From: an uncultured Burkholderiaceae bacterium
Lineage (GTDB): Bacteria; Pseudomonadota; Gammaproteobacteria; Burkholderiales; Burkholderiaceae_F
DNA: 5,111 nucleotides
Reading direction: 5' to 3'
Assembly (NCBI GenBank): GCA_937936215.1
Contig: CALGWX010000210.1
Coordinates: 1-5,111, forward strand
The notes beneath the pieces are model-generated. The model did not search any database. It saw only the letters and a list, made by a program, of their open reading frames with translations, and was not told the origin of the DNA. The position numbers were made by a program, and so were the translations under genes. This document shows positions 1-5,111 of the stretch, one piece after another (position 1 is the stretch's first letter; each line of letters starts with the position of its first letter).

Positions 1-134
1 GCGGCCGCGCAGGCGGCCAGTTGCAGCCAGTAGATGCCGGAGGCGCCAAGGTTCACCGCCGGCATTGTGCCGCCGTCGCTGGCCGGGGCCAGCGACGGGC
101 GCGGCAGGGCCGCGGGTTTGTGCCGTCTCTCCAT
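1..134 (-). CDS. Start of an unidentified minus-strand protein (partial, runs off the window)
   Basis: The minus strand reads from an ATG at 134-132 with no stop to the window edge, giving 44 codons. An AAGGGG Shine-Dalgarno (minus strand, 147-142) lies 7 nt upstream of the ATG. Most codons end in G or C, like the other genes here. The visible protein starts MERRHKPAALPRP, a basic, Pro/Ala-rich lead. It continues to NLGASGIYWLQLAACAA, which looks like the beginning of a hydrophobic membrane segment or signal anchor. An internal ATG at 65-63 (MPAVNLGASG) is an alternative start but has only a weak ribosome site. The gene is divergent from the first USP gene and shares its intergenic region. 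I do not recognise the family; a membrane protein is the most that can be inferred. The call rests on the ribosome site, codon use and the hydrophobic stretch. Confidence 0.5.
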   Translation of the reverse strand, partial: MERRHKPAALPRPSLAPASDGGTMPAVNLGASGIYWLQLAACAA

Positions 135-141
135 CGTGCCG

Positions 142-147
142 CCCCTT
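142..147 (-). promoter_or_regulatory. Shine-Dalgarno of the minus-strand gene
   Basis: The minus strand reads AAGGGG here, followed by GCGGCAC-type spacing of 7 nt to the ATG at 134. This is the strongest ribosome-site match near that start, and it favours ATG 134 over the internal ATG at 65. Confidence 0.5.
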
Positions 148-160
148 TGACCGCGCGCAA
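147..160. promoter_or_regulatory. Degenerate FNR/ANR-like box between divergent genes
   Basis: The sequence is TTGAC-CGCG-CGCAA, compared with the FNR/ANR/DNR consensus TTGAT-N4-ATCAA. The left half matches well; the right half has two mismatches. The centre is at 153.5. A weak -10-like TAGAAG lies at 182-187 on the plus strand, which would put transcription start near 195 and the box near -41.5, the class II FNR activation position. The box also overlaps the Shine-Dalgarno of the minus-strand gene, so binding might affect that gene too. The match is weak and could be chance. A second, better box lies upstream of the paralogous USP gene. Confidence 0.3.
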
Positions 161-194
161 CCGCGCCGCCGCTGCAGCGTCTAGAAGATGGAAT

Positions 195-261
195 CGCCGC
201 GCCGGGCGCCTGCGGGAGCGCGGCGGCAGTCGAGATGCCCATGGCGCGGCCCGGCGCCGCG
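195..261 (+). repeat. Imperfect inverted repeat in the probable leader of the first USP gene
   Basis: Arms 195-207 and 249-261 pair over 13 positions with one mismatch; the perfect core is GCGCCGGGC (199-207) with its reverse complement (249-257). The loop is about 41 nt. The right arm ends one base before the Shine-Dalgarno at 263-268, so a folded transcript could affect ribosome access. In DNA this G+C-rich, stems of this size also arise by chance. Confidence 0.3.
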
Positions 262-262
262 C

Positions 263-268
263 GGAGGA
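263..268 (+). promoter_or_regulatory. Shine-Dalgarno that sets the start of the first USP gene
   Basis: GGAGGA lies 4 nt before ATG 273 and 10 nt before ATG 279. The same GGAGGA lies 6 nt before the ATG of the paralogous gene at 1636. The two starts differ by only two residues; either is possible. The site argues against any start further upstream. Confidence 0.7.
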
Positions 269-272
269 CGCG

Positions 273-1172
273 ATGACGATGAAGATCCTGCTGCCGGTCG
301 ACGGCAGCCGCTACAGCGATGCCGCGCTGGCCTTCGTGGCGGCACGCCCCTTCCGGGAGGAGGCGCCGCCGCGGATCGACCTGCTCAACGTGCAGTTGCC
401 GGTGCCGCCGCGCGCCGGCCGTGCGGTGGGCGCCGAGATCGTCCGTGCCTGGTACGAGGCGGAGTCGACCAAGGTGCTCAAGCCGGCGGTGGCCGCGCTG
501 CGCCGCGCCCACCTCGACCCGGCCTGGCACTACGCCGTGGGCAACCCCGGCGTCGAGATCGCCGATTGGGCTAACCGCCACGGCATCGACCTGATCGTGA
601 TGGGTTCGCACGGCCACTCGGCGCTCGCCGGGCTGCTGTTCGGCTCCGTGACCCAGCGCGTGCTCGCCTCGACGACGGTGCCGGTGCTGGTGCTGCGCAC
701 GCCGAAGGCGCCGAAGCGCGCCTCGCTGCGGCTGGGTATCGCGCTGGACGGCAGCGCCTACGGCGAGGCGGCGGCGCGCTACGTGCTCCAGCACCGGGGG
801 CTGTTCGGCCCGCGGCCAGCGATCACCCTGATCCACGTCCACACGCCGTCGCTGCTGGAGCCCCGTCGCCGCGCCGGCGAGGTGCCCACGGTGGAGGAGC
901 TGGCCCGCGCCGAGGCGGAGGCGTTCGAGCAGGCGCTGGCGCCGGCGCGCGAGATGTTCGCGCAGGCAGGCATCCCGTTCGTCGAGCAGCGCTTCGTCGG
1001 CCATCCCGGCGAGGAGATCGCCCGCTTCGCCCGCGAGTCGCGCCTCGACCTGCTGGCCATGGGCTCGCACGGCCGCGGCGCGCTTAAGGCCGCGCTGCTC
1101 GGATCGGTGGCGTGCCAGGTCGCAGCGCGGTGCAAGACGCCGCTGCTGCTGATCCGGCGGCCCGAGGGTTGA
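273..1172 (+). CDS. Tandem-domain universal stress protein (UspA superfamily), copy 1
   Basis: This 299-residue protein has two fused UspA-type domains, about residues 1-150 and 153-299; single-domain USPs are usually about half this length. Domain 1 opens MTMKILLPVDGS with the nucleotide-site Asp at D10. It carries the ATP signature G-2x-G-9x-G-S at 111-125 (GSHG, then G124 S125). Domain 2 repeats the pattern with D159 in LGIALDGS and GSHG at 264-267 followed by G277 S278. Both domains end in the usual hydrophobic strand (PVLVLR, PLLLIR). Intact motifs predict ATP binding in both halves; the protein is expected to be soluble and cytoplasmic, acting in stress or energy-limitation survival. 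The start is ATG 273 (or 279), because GGAGGA lies just upstream. The open frame continues upstream to 21, but that stretch is Arg/Ala-rich, has no USP similarity and overlaps the divergent gene. A paralogue follows at 1636. The particular stress role cannot be read from sequence. Confidence 0.93.
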   Translation: MTMKILLPVDGSRYSDAALAFVAARPFREEAPPRIDLLNVQLPVPPRAGRAVGAEIVRAWYEAESTKVLKPAVAALRRAHLDPAWHYAVGNPGVEIADWANRHGIDLIVMGSHGHSALAGLLFGSVTQRVLASTTVPVLVLRTPKAPKRASLRLGIALDGSAYGEAAARYVLQHRGLFGPRPAITLIHVHTPSLLEPRRRAGEVPTVEELARAEAEAFEQALAPAREMFAQAGIPFVEQRFVGHPGEEIARFARESRLDLLAMGSHGRGALKAALLGSVACQVAARCKTPLLLIRRPEG

Positions 1173-1205
1173 GGCGCCGTCGGCCACGAAGCCGTGCCGG
1201 TCGCC
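1173..1205 (+). terminator. GC-rich hairpin directly after the first USP stop codon
   Basis: CACG (1185-1188) and CGTG (1193-1196) close a four-base AAGC loop. CGG/CCG extends the stem past one bulged C. An outer GGCG (1173-1176) can pair with CGCC (1202-1205) across an internal loop. No T-run follows, so this is not a canonical intrinsic terminator. It may act as a 3' stabilising stem, or be chance in GC-rich DNA. Confidence 0.25.
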
Positions 1206-1514
1206 GCGCTGACCCGTGCAGCGACAGGCCAGTGATCGACAGCCAGGTGCCATCGGCCAGCTGGGTGCCGGTTGGGGCGCTGCGCCGTTGGGTGCGAGGC
1301 GGTGAATGCGCGAAGCGCCAGCGTTCTTCGCGGCGCCCTCCCCCTGAGGGATCCGCGGTGCGCTTCCACCCCGCGCCGCTCGCACCGGTTTCGTTGAGCG
1401 CCTACGAGGTCGCGGTCACGGCACGGGCGACACGGCCGGTGACGGACTTGCGCGCGAGATGGCGTCAGCGGCATCAGCCATCAAGGCGGACTTGCACGTA
1501 GCGCATCGGAACAC
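1206..1514. other. Intergenic stretch with no convincing gene
   Basis: Open frames cross this stretch on both strands, but none has a ribosome site, a recognisable domain or an unbroken family-like protein. One minus-strand frame around 1180-1300 gives a short protein-like run (TGTQLADGTWLSITGLSLHG) with no plausible start or continuation, so a decayed gene fragment is possible. Visible structures are a perfect 7-bp hairpin, CGCGAAG/CTTCGCG (1309-1315 with 1326-1332), and a CCCTC/GAGGG stem (1336-1340 with 1346-1350). Neither is followed by a T-run. Confidence 0.4.
1443..1498. repeat. Small nested direct repeats upstream of the second USP gene
   Basis: CGGACTTGC occurs at 1443-1451 and 1487-1495, 44 bp apart, each followed by RCG. 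Between them, GGCGTCAGC (1461-1469) and GGCATCAGC (1470-1478) form a tandem 9-mer pair with one mismatch. The repeats lie just upstream of the FNR-like box. They could be extra protein-binding sites or chance; no known operator is recognised. Confidence 0.25.
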
Positions 1515-1528
1515 CTGACTCAGGTCAA
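1515..1528. promoter_or_regulatory. FNR/ANR/DNR-like box upstream of the second USP gene
   Basis: The site reads CTGAC-TCAG-GTCAA, one base away from the symmetric form TTGAC-N4-GTCAA of the FNR/CRP-family anaerobic regulators. It overlaps a perfect palindrome ACCTGA-C-TCAGGT (1513-1525). The centre is 1521.5. A weak -10-like TAGACT lies at 1569-1574, which would put transcription start near 1582 and the box about 60 bp upstream, close to the class I FNR position of -61.5. No good -35 element is visible, as expected for an activator-dependent promoter. The regulator itself is not in the window. Confidence 0.45.
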
Positions 1529-1568
1529 CGGCGGCGCCGATCGCGCTGCGCCGCCGGCCCTCCCCTCC

Positions 1569-1574
1569 TAGACT
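1569..1574 (+). promoter_or_regulatory. Weak -10-like element for the second USP gene
   Basis: TAGACT matches the sigma-70 TATAAT hexamer at four of six positions. It is placed by its distance from the FNR-like box at 1515-1528 and would give a 5' leader of about 50 nt before the ATG at 1636. On its own it is not significant. Confidence 0.25.
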
Positions 1575-1635
1575 GGCTGTCGAGCGGCGCGGCTGCGACC
1601 GCGGTCGCGCCGCCGCGATCGGCGGAGGACCCCCA

Positions 1636-2532
1636 ATGAAAATCCTGCTTCCCTACGACGGCAGCCGCCATGCCCGCCGCGCGGTGGAGTTCGTGGCCGC
1701 GCGCGTGCCGTTGATCGGCCGCGACCCCGTCGTCTGGCTGCTGAACGTGCAGCCGCCGCTGTTCACCGAGATCCCGACGGCGGTCACGCGCAAGCGGCTG
1801 GCGGAGCTGTACGCCAAGCGCGCCGCCAGCGTGCTGCGGCCGGCGCGGGCCATCCTCAAGCGCGCCGGCCTCGAGGCGCACGCCACGCATCTGGTCGGCG
1901 TGCCGGGGCTGCGCATCGCGCGCGCCGCCCGCAGCAAGAAGGCGGACCTGATCGTGATGGGTTCGCACGGCCGCAGCGCCACCGCCGGCATGCTGATGGG
2001 GTCGGTCACCAGCACCGTGCTCGCCCACTGCGACACGCCGGTGCTACTGCTGCGCGACGGCGCGGCGCCGAAGGCCGAATCGCTGCGCGTCGGCGTGGCC
2101 GTCGACGGCGGCAAATACGGCGAAGCCGCCGTGCGCTGGGTGCTCGCGAACCGCGATCTGTTCGGCCCGCAGCCGCAGTTCGAGCTGCTGCACGCGGTGC
2201 GCGAGATGCCGATCCAGCTCAAGACGCTGCTCGCCAACCTCGCGGACATGACCTTCACCCACGAGCGGGTGCGGGCGCTGCGCAAGCAGCAGTTCGACCG
2301 CGCGGTGAAGTCGTCGCTGCGGCTGTTCGGCGCCGCGGGACAGGCGGTCAAGCCGGTCGAGTTGGTCGGCGATGCCGGCGACGAACTCGCTGCGTACGCG
2401 CAGCGCGAGCTCGACGTGCTGGTGATGGGCTCGCACGGCCAGGGCCTGTTCAAGGCGGCGGTGCTGGGCTCGGTGGCCACACGGGTGGCGGCCAAGTGCA
2501 CCACGCCGCTGCTGTTGATCCGCAAGGCGTGA
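1636..2532 (+). CDS. Tandem-domain universal stress protein (UspA superfamily), copy 2
   Basis: This 298-residue protein has two UspA domains and is a clear paralogue of the USP upstream. Shared blocks include MKILLP.DGSR near the start, DLIVMGSHG in domain 1, a YGEAA..YVL-type segment with LFGP in domain 2, and a TPLLLIR end. The nucleotide-site Asp residues are D8 and D157. The ATP signatures are GSHG 109-112 with GS 122-123, and GSHG 265-268 with GS 278-279, each spaced G-2x-G-9x-G-S. ATP binding in both halves is therefore expected; the protein should be cytoplasmic, possibly dimeric through its domains. The start is well set: GGAGGA at 1624-1629 lies 6 nt before the ATG. The copies differ most in the middle of domain 2 (about residues 185-235), where this one has a basic, helix-rich insert region. 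The 463-nt gap before it and its own FNR-like box suggest a separate promoter. The P-type ATPase follows 133 nt downstream, so co-transcription is possible. Confidence 0.95.
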   Translation: MKILLPYDGSRHARRAVEFVAARVPLIGRDPVVWLLNVQPPLFTEIPTAVTRKRLAELYAKRAASVLRPARAILKRAGLEAHATHLVGVPGLRIARAARSKKADLIVMGSHGRSATAGMLMGSVTSTVLAHCDTPVLLLRDGAAPKAESLRVGVAVDGGKYGEAAVRWVLANRDLFGPQPQFELLHAVREMPIQLKTLLANLADMTFTHERVRALRKQQFDRAVKSSLRLFGAAGQAVKPVELVGDAGDELAAYAQRELDVLVMGSHGQGLFKAAVLGSVATRVAAKCTTPLLLIRKA

Positions 2533-2665
2533 GCGACCGTGAACAGAGCGACGTCGCGCCCCGATCCCGTGGCGGCGTCCCCTCTACTCCCCGGGACGCG
2601 GCGGTCCGTCGCGACCTCGCGCCGCCCGCGACGAGCGTGCTGTGCTTTTTCAGGCGAGGCCCACG
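2533..2665. other. Intergenic spacer between the second USP and the ATPase
   Basis: The spacer contains only short GC-rich stems, for example GGTC (2603-2606) with GACC (2613-2616), and a TTTTT run at 2646-2650 that is not joined to a stem. I see no FNR-like box or convincing -35/-10 pair. The ATPase may be read through from the USP promoter or have an unseen promoter of its own. Confidence 0.4.
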
Positions 2666-5111
2666 ATGAATGCGCCGGAGCCGTTGCGCGAACTGACCGC
2701 TGAGGCCCGCGCCTGGCACGCGCTCGAAGCCCCGGCAGCGCTGGCGGCGCTCGACGCCTCGGCCAAGGGACTGACCGCCGCCGAGGCCGCGGCGCGGCTG
2801 GCCAAGTACGGCCGCAACGAACTGCCGCCGCCGCCGAAGCGCTCGCCGCTGGTGCGCTTCCTGCTGCAGTTCCACAACGTCCTGATCTACGTGCTGATCG
2901 CCGCCGGCGTGGTCACGGGGCTGCTTGGTCACTGGGTCGACTCGGGCGTGATCTTCGGCGTCGTCGTCATCAACGCGCTGATCGGCTTCATCCAGGAAGG
3001 CAAGGCCGAACGAGCGCTCGAAGCGGTGCAGGCGATGCTCGCCAGCCAGGCGGTGGTGCTGCGCGACGGCCAGCGGCACGAGATCGCGGCGGCGGAACTG
3101 GTGCCCGGCGACGTCGTGCTGCTCGCCTCCGGCGACCGCGTCCCCGCCGACCTGCGCCTGCTGAAGGCCAAGAACCTGCGGGTGAACGAGGCAGCGCTGA
3201 CCGGCGAGTCGGCGCCGGTGGAGAAGTCGGCCGCGGCGGTCCGCGAGGCCGCCGTGCTCGCCGAGCGCACGCCGATGTGCTACTCGGGCACCGTGGTCAC
3301 CTTCGGCCAGGGCACGGGGGTGGTGGTCGCCACCGGCAGCCAGACCGAGCTCGGCCGCATCGGCAGGCTGGTGGCGGGGGTGGCGCACCTGGCCACGCCG
3401 CTGACGCGCAAGCTCGACCAGTTCGCCCGCCGCATCACCCTCTTCATCCTTGCCGGCAGCGCGATCACCTTCGCCGTCGGCACGCTCGTGCACGGCCTAC
3501 CGGCGGTGGAAATGTTCCTCGCCGTGGTCGGGCTGGCGGTGGCGGCGATCCCCGAGGGGCTGCCGGCGATCGTCACCATCACGCTCGCCATCGGCACGCA
3601 GGCGATGGCCCGCCGCCACGCCATCGTGCGGCGGCTGCCGGCGGTGGAGACGCTCGGCAGCGTCACCGTGATCTGCTCGGACAAGACCGGGACCCTGACC
3701 AAGAATGAGATGACCGCCGTGCGCGCAATCCTGCCCACCCGCGTCGTCGAGGTCAGCGGCGCCGGCTACGCGCCCGAAGGCGGCTTCACCGTCGACGGCG
3801 AGCCGCTCGACCCGCAGTCGGCCGAGGACCTGCTGCACTTCGCCCGCTGCGGCCTGCTGTGCAACGATGCCGAGGTGCGGCACGTCGAGGGCGAGTGGCG
3901 GCTGGCCGGCGACCCGACCGAGGGCGCGCTGGTCACCCTGGCGCTCAAGTGCGGGCTGGATCGCGGCGAGGAGATGGGCAGCCTGCCGCGCGTCGACGAG
4001 ATCCCGTTCGAGTCCGAGCACCGCTACATGGCCACGCTGCACCACGACCACGCCGGCCACGCGCGTGTGTACCTGAAGGGAGCGCCGGAGCGGGTGCTCG
4101 ACCTCTGCCGCACGCAGGCCGACGGCCGCGCCCTCGACCGCGCCTGGTGGGACGAGCAGTTGCAGCGGGCCGCGCGCGACGGCCAACGGGTGCTGGCGCT
4201 GGCAGCCTGCGAGCTGCCGAAGCGCGCGACCGCCCTGTCGATGGACGACATCACCGACCGCTTCACGCTGCTCGGGCTGGCGGGGATGATCGACCCGCCG
4301 CGGCCGGAGGCGATCGAGGCCGTGGCGCAGTGCCAGGCCGCCGGCATCCGCGTCAAGATGATCACCGGCGACCATGCCTTGACCGCGGCGGCGATCGGCA
4401 CGCAGCTCGGCCTGAACGGCGAGCAGGCGCTGGCCGGGCCGGACATCGAGGAACTCGACGAGAAGGCGTTGGCCGAGCGCATCGCCGCCACCGACGTGGT
4501 CGCCCGCGCCAGCCCCGAGCACAAGTTGCGGCTGGTCGACGCGCTGCAGTCGCGCGGCGAGATCGTCGCGATGACCGGCGACGGGGTGAACGACGCCCCA
4601 GCCCTGAAATCCGCCGACATCGGCGTGGCGATGGGCCGCAAGGGCACCGACGCCGCCCGCGAGGCCTCCGACATCGTACTGACCGACGACAACTTCGCCT
4701 CGATCAGCGCCGCCGTGCACGAGGGGCGGACGATCTACGACAACATCAAGAAAGCGCTGCTGTTCGCGCTGCCCACCAACGGCGGGCAGGCGATGGTGAT
4801 CCTGCTGGCGGTGTTCGTCGGCATGGCGCTGCCGGTCACCGCGGTGCAGGTGCTGTGGGTCAACATGGTGATCACGGTGACGCTGGCGCTGGCGCTGGCC
4901 TTCGAGCCGGCCGAGGCCGGCGTGATGCAGCGGCCGCCGCGGCCGCCGGCCGAGCCGCTGATCACCACCGCCATGCTGGCGCACATCGTCTACGTGACCC
5001 TGCTCGTCACCGGCGTCACCTTCTGGATGTTCCAGTGGGAACTCGGCCGCGGCGTGGCGATCGAGGAAGCGCGCACGGCGGCGCTGATCGAGGCGAAGTT
5101 GTCGTCGGTCA
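2666..5111 (+). CDS. P2-like P-type cation-transporting ATPase (3' end missing, last 39 bp suspect)
   Basis: This inner-membrane ion pump is driven by ATP through an aspartyl-phosphate intermediate. In order it shows: a cation-ATPase N-terminal domain (about 17-70); M1-M2 (about 70-110); the actuator domain with PGDVV (147-151) and TGES (179-182); M3 and M4 with PEGLP (296-300); phosphorylation motif SDKTGTLT with D339; nucleotide domain DPTEGAL (416-422), F448 in PFESE and KGAPE (471-475); DPPRPE (543-548); TGDH (567-570); hinge TGDGVNDAP (637-645); then M5, M6 and M7. There is no N-terminal metal-binding CxxC and no CPC in M4, so it is not a P1B heavy-metal pump. M4 keeps E297, but M5 has N705/Q708 and M6 has N733 followed by MVITVT, without the Ca2+-pump Asp. 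This resembles the PMA1/CtpF-type branch from memory, and the ion is not predictable. Start ATG 2666 has GAGG 6 nt upstream. About 90 C-terminal residues are missing compared with usual lengths near 900. After ARTAA (802-806) the protein departs from the family, where bases become an inverted copy of 4680-4718. Confidence 0.93.
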   Translation, partial: MNAPEPLRELTAEARAWHALEAPAALAALDASAKGLTAAEAAARLAKYGRNELPPPPKRSPLVRFLLQFHNVLIYVLIAAGVVTGLLGHWVDSGVIFGVVVINALIGFIQEGKAERALEAVQAMLASQAVVLRDGQRHEIAAAELVPGDVVLLASGDRVPADLRLLKAKNLRVNEAALTGESAPVEKSAAAVREAAVLAERTPMCYSGTVVTFGQGTGVVVATGSQTELGRIGRLVAGVAHLATPLTRKLDQFARRITLFILAGSAITFAVGTLVHGLPAVEMFLAVVGLAVAAIPEGLPAIVTITLAIGTQAMARRHAIVRRLPAVETLGSVTVICSDKTGTLTKNEMTAVRAILPTRVVEVSGAGYAPEGGFTVDGEPLDPQSAEDLLHFARCGLLCNDAEVRHVEGEWRLAGDPTEGALVTLALKCGLDRGEEMGSLPRVDEIPFESEHRYMATLHHDHAGHARVYLKGAPERVLDLCRTQADGRALDRAWWDEQLQRAARDGQRVLALAACELPKRATALSMDDITDRFTLLGLAGMIDPPRPEAIEAVAQCQAAGIRVKMITGDHALTAAAIGTQLGLNGEQALAGPDIEELDEKALAERIAATDVVARASPEHKLRLVDALQSRGEIVAMTGDGVNDAPALKSADIGVAMGRKGTDAAREASDIVLTDDNFASISAAVHEGRTIYDNIKKALLFALPTNGGQAMVILLAVFVGMALPVTAVQVLWVNMVITVTLALALAFEPAEAGVMQRPPRPPAEPLITTAMLAHIVYVTLLVTGVTFWMFQWELGRGVAIEEARTAALIEAKLSSV
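4680..4718 (+). repeat. Left arm of a perfect 39-bp inverted repeat
   Basis: These bases encode the conserved LTDDNFASISAAV segment (about 672-684) of the ATPase, just after the hinge domain and before M5. They are the exact reverse complement of 5073-5111. This arm is the native copy, because its translation fits the protein family. Confidence 0.97.
5073..5111 (-). repeat. Right arm of the 39-bp inverted repeat, probable chimeric end
   Basis: Every base pairs with 4680-4718 in inverted order (5111 with 4680, 5073 with 4718), and the match stops at 5072/4719. Read in the ATPase frame it gives LIEAKLSSV after ARTAA, where family members normally continue with a VNTLV-type membrane segment. 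The first 11 bases (5073-5083) could be shared by native and inverted sequence, so the join lies in or next to that microhomology. The repeat reaches the last base and may extend beyond the window. Confidence 0.95.

Noticed and set aside
21..272. In-frame upstream extension of the first USP gene by 84 codons
   Set aside because: The extra peptide is Arg/Ala-rich and low-complexity, has no USP similarity, overlaps the divergent gene, and lies before the GGAGGA ribosome site at 263-268.
779..1474. 231-codon minus-strand open frame across the first USP end and the gap
   Set aside because: Most of it is antisense to USP domain 2. The remainder is Arg/Pro-rich without a domain, though a decayed fragment in the gap cannot be fully excluded.
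1112..1501. 129-codon plus-strand open frame overlapping the USP end
   Set aside because: It starts inside the USP gene in another frame, has no Shine-Dalgarno, and gives an Arg/Pro-rich product with no recognisable family.
1653..2525. 290-codon minus-strand open frame opposite the second USP
   Set aside because: It is almost exactly antisense to a well-supported USP gene, is Ser/Arg/Thr-rich, and has no ribosome site or family motif.
2597..2650. Possible terminator: GC-rich stem followed by TTTTT
   Set aside because: The stem (CGCGGCGG with an imperfect partner ending near 2630) is about 15 nt away from the T-run, too far for an intrinsic terminator.
2450..3493. 347-codon minus-strand open frame
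   Set aside because: It spans the end of the second USP, the spacer and the ATPase start in antisense, and its composition is typical of a GC-rich shadow.
3497..4984. 495-codon minus-strand open frame
   Set aside because: It lies opposite the ATPase, whose plus-strand frame carries every P-type motif. The minus frame is a His/Gly/Arg-rich by-product of high GC with no domain.
4680..5111. The 39-bp inverted repeat as mobile-element ends
   Set aside because: The left arm is conserved ATPase coding sequence, there is no transposase between the arms, and no target-site duplication is visible.

Overview
The window is very G+C-rich, with strong G/C preference at third codon positions. It looks like chromosomal DNA of a high-GC proteobacterium, possibly a betaproteobacterium of the Rhodocyclales/Burkholderiales kind. 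That placement is inferred from base composition, gene style and FNR-like boxes; there is no rRNA or other taxonomic marker.

Layout. (1) Positions 1-134 hold the start of a minus-strand gene that leaves the window; it has a good Shine-Dalgarno but no recognisable family. (2) Positions 135-272 are a divergent intergenic region with a degenerate FNR/ANR-like box and a long inverted repeat in the probable 5' leader. (3) Positions 273-1172 encode a tandem-domain universal stress protein (USP). (4) Positions 1173-1635 hold no convincing gene, but carry hairpins, small repeats and, near the end, a good FNR/ANR-like palindrome. (5) Positions 1636-2532 encode a second, paralogous tandem-domain USP. 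(6) Positions 2533-2665 are a short intergenic stretch. (7) From 2666 to the window end runs a P2-like P-type cation-transporting ATPase with all catalytic motifs. It is open at the 3' end.

How the genes may work together. All four USP domains keep the ATP-binding signature G-2x-G-9x-G-S. The same gene pairing, a tandem USP beside a P2-like ATPase, is known in the hypoxia-induced DosR regulon of Mycobacterium tuberculosis (Rv1996 beside ctpF). With FNR-like boxes upstream of both USP genes, the simplest reading is a low-oxygen or energy-stress module: nucleotide-binding stress proteins plus an ion pump. This is inference.

Two points need attention. The last 39 bases (5073-5111) are the exact reverse complement of 4680-4718 within the same ATPase gene. 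The predicted protein stops resembling its family where this segment begins, so the 3' end is probably a fold-back chimera or assembly-graph artefact. Separately, the ATPase keeps the M4 glutamate but lacks the canonical M5 Glu and M6 Asp of Ca2+ pumps, so its ion cannot be assigned by analogy with SERCA.
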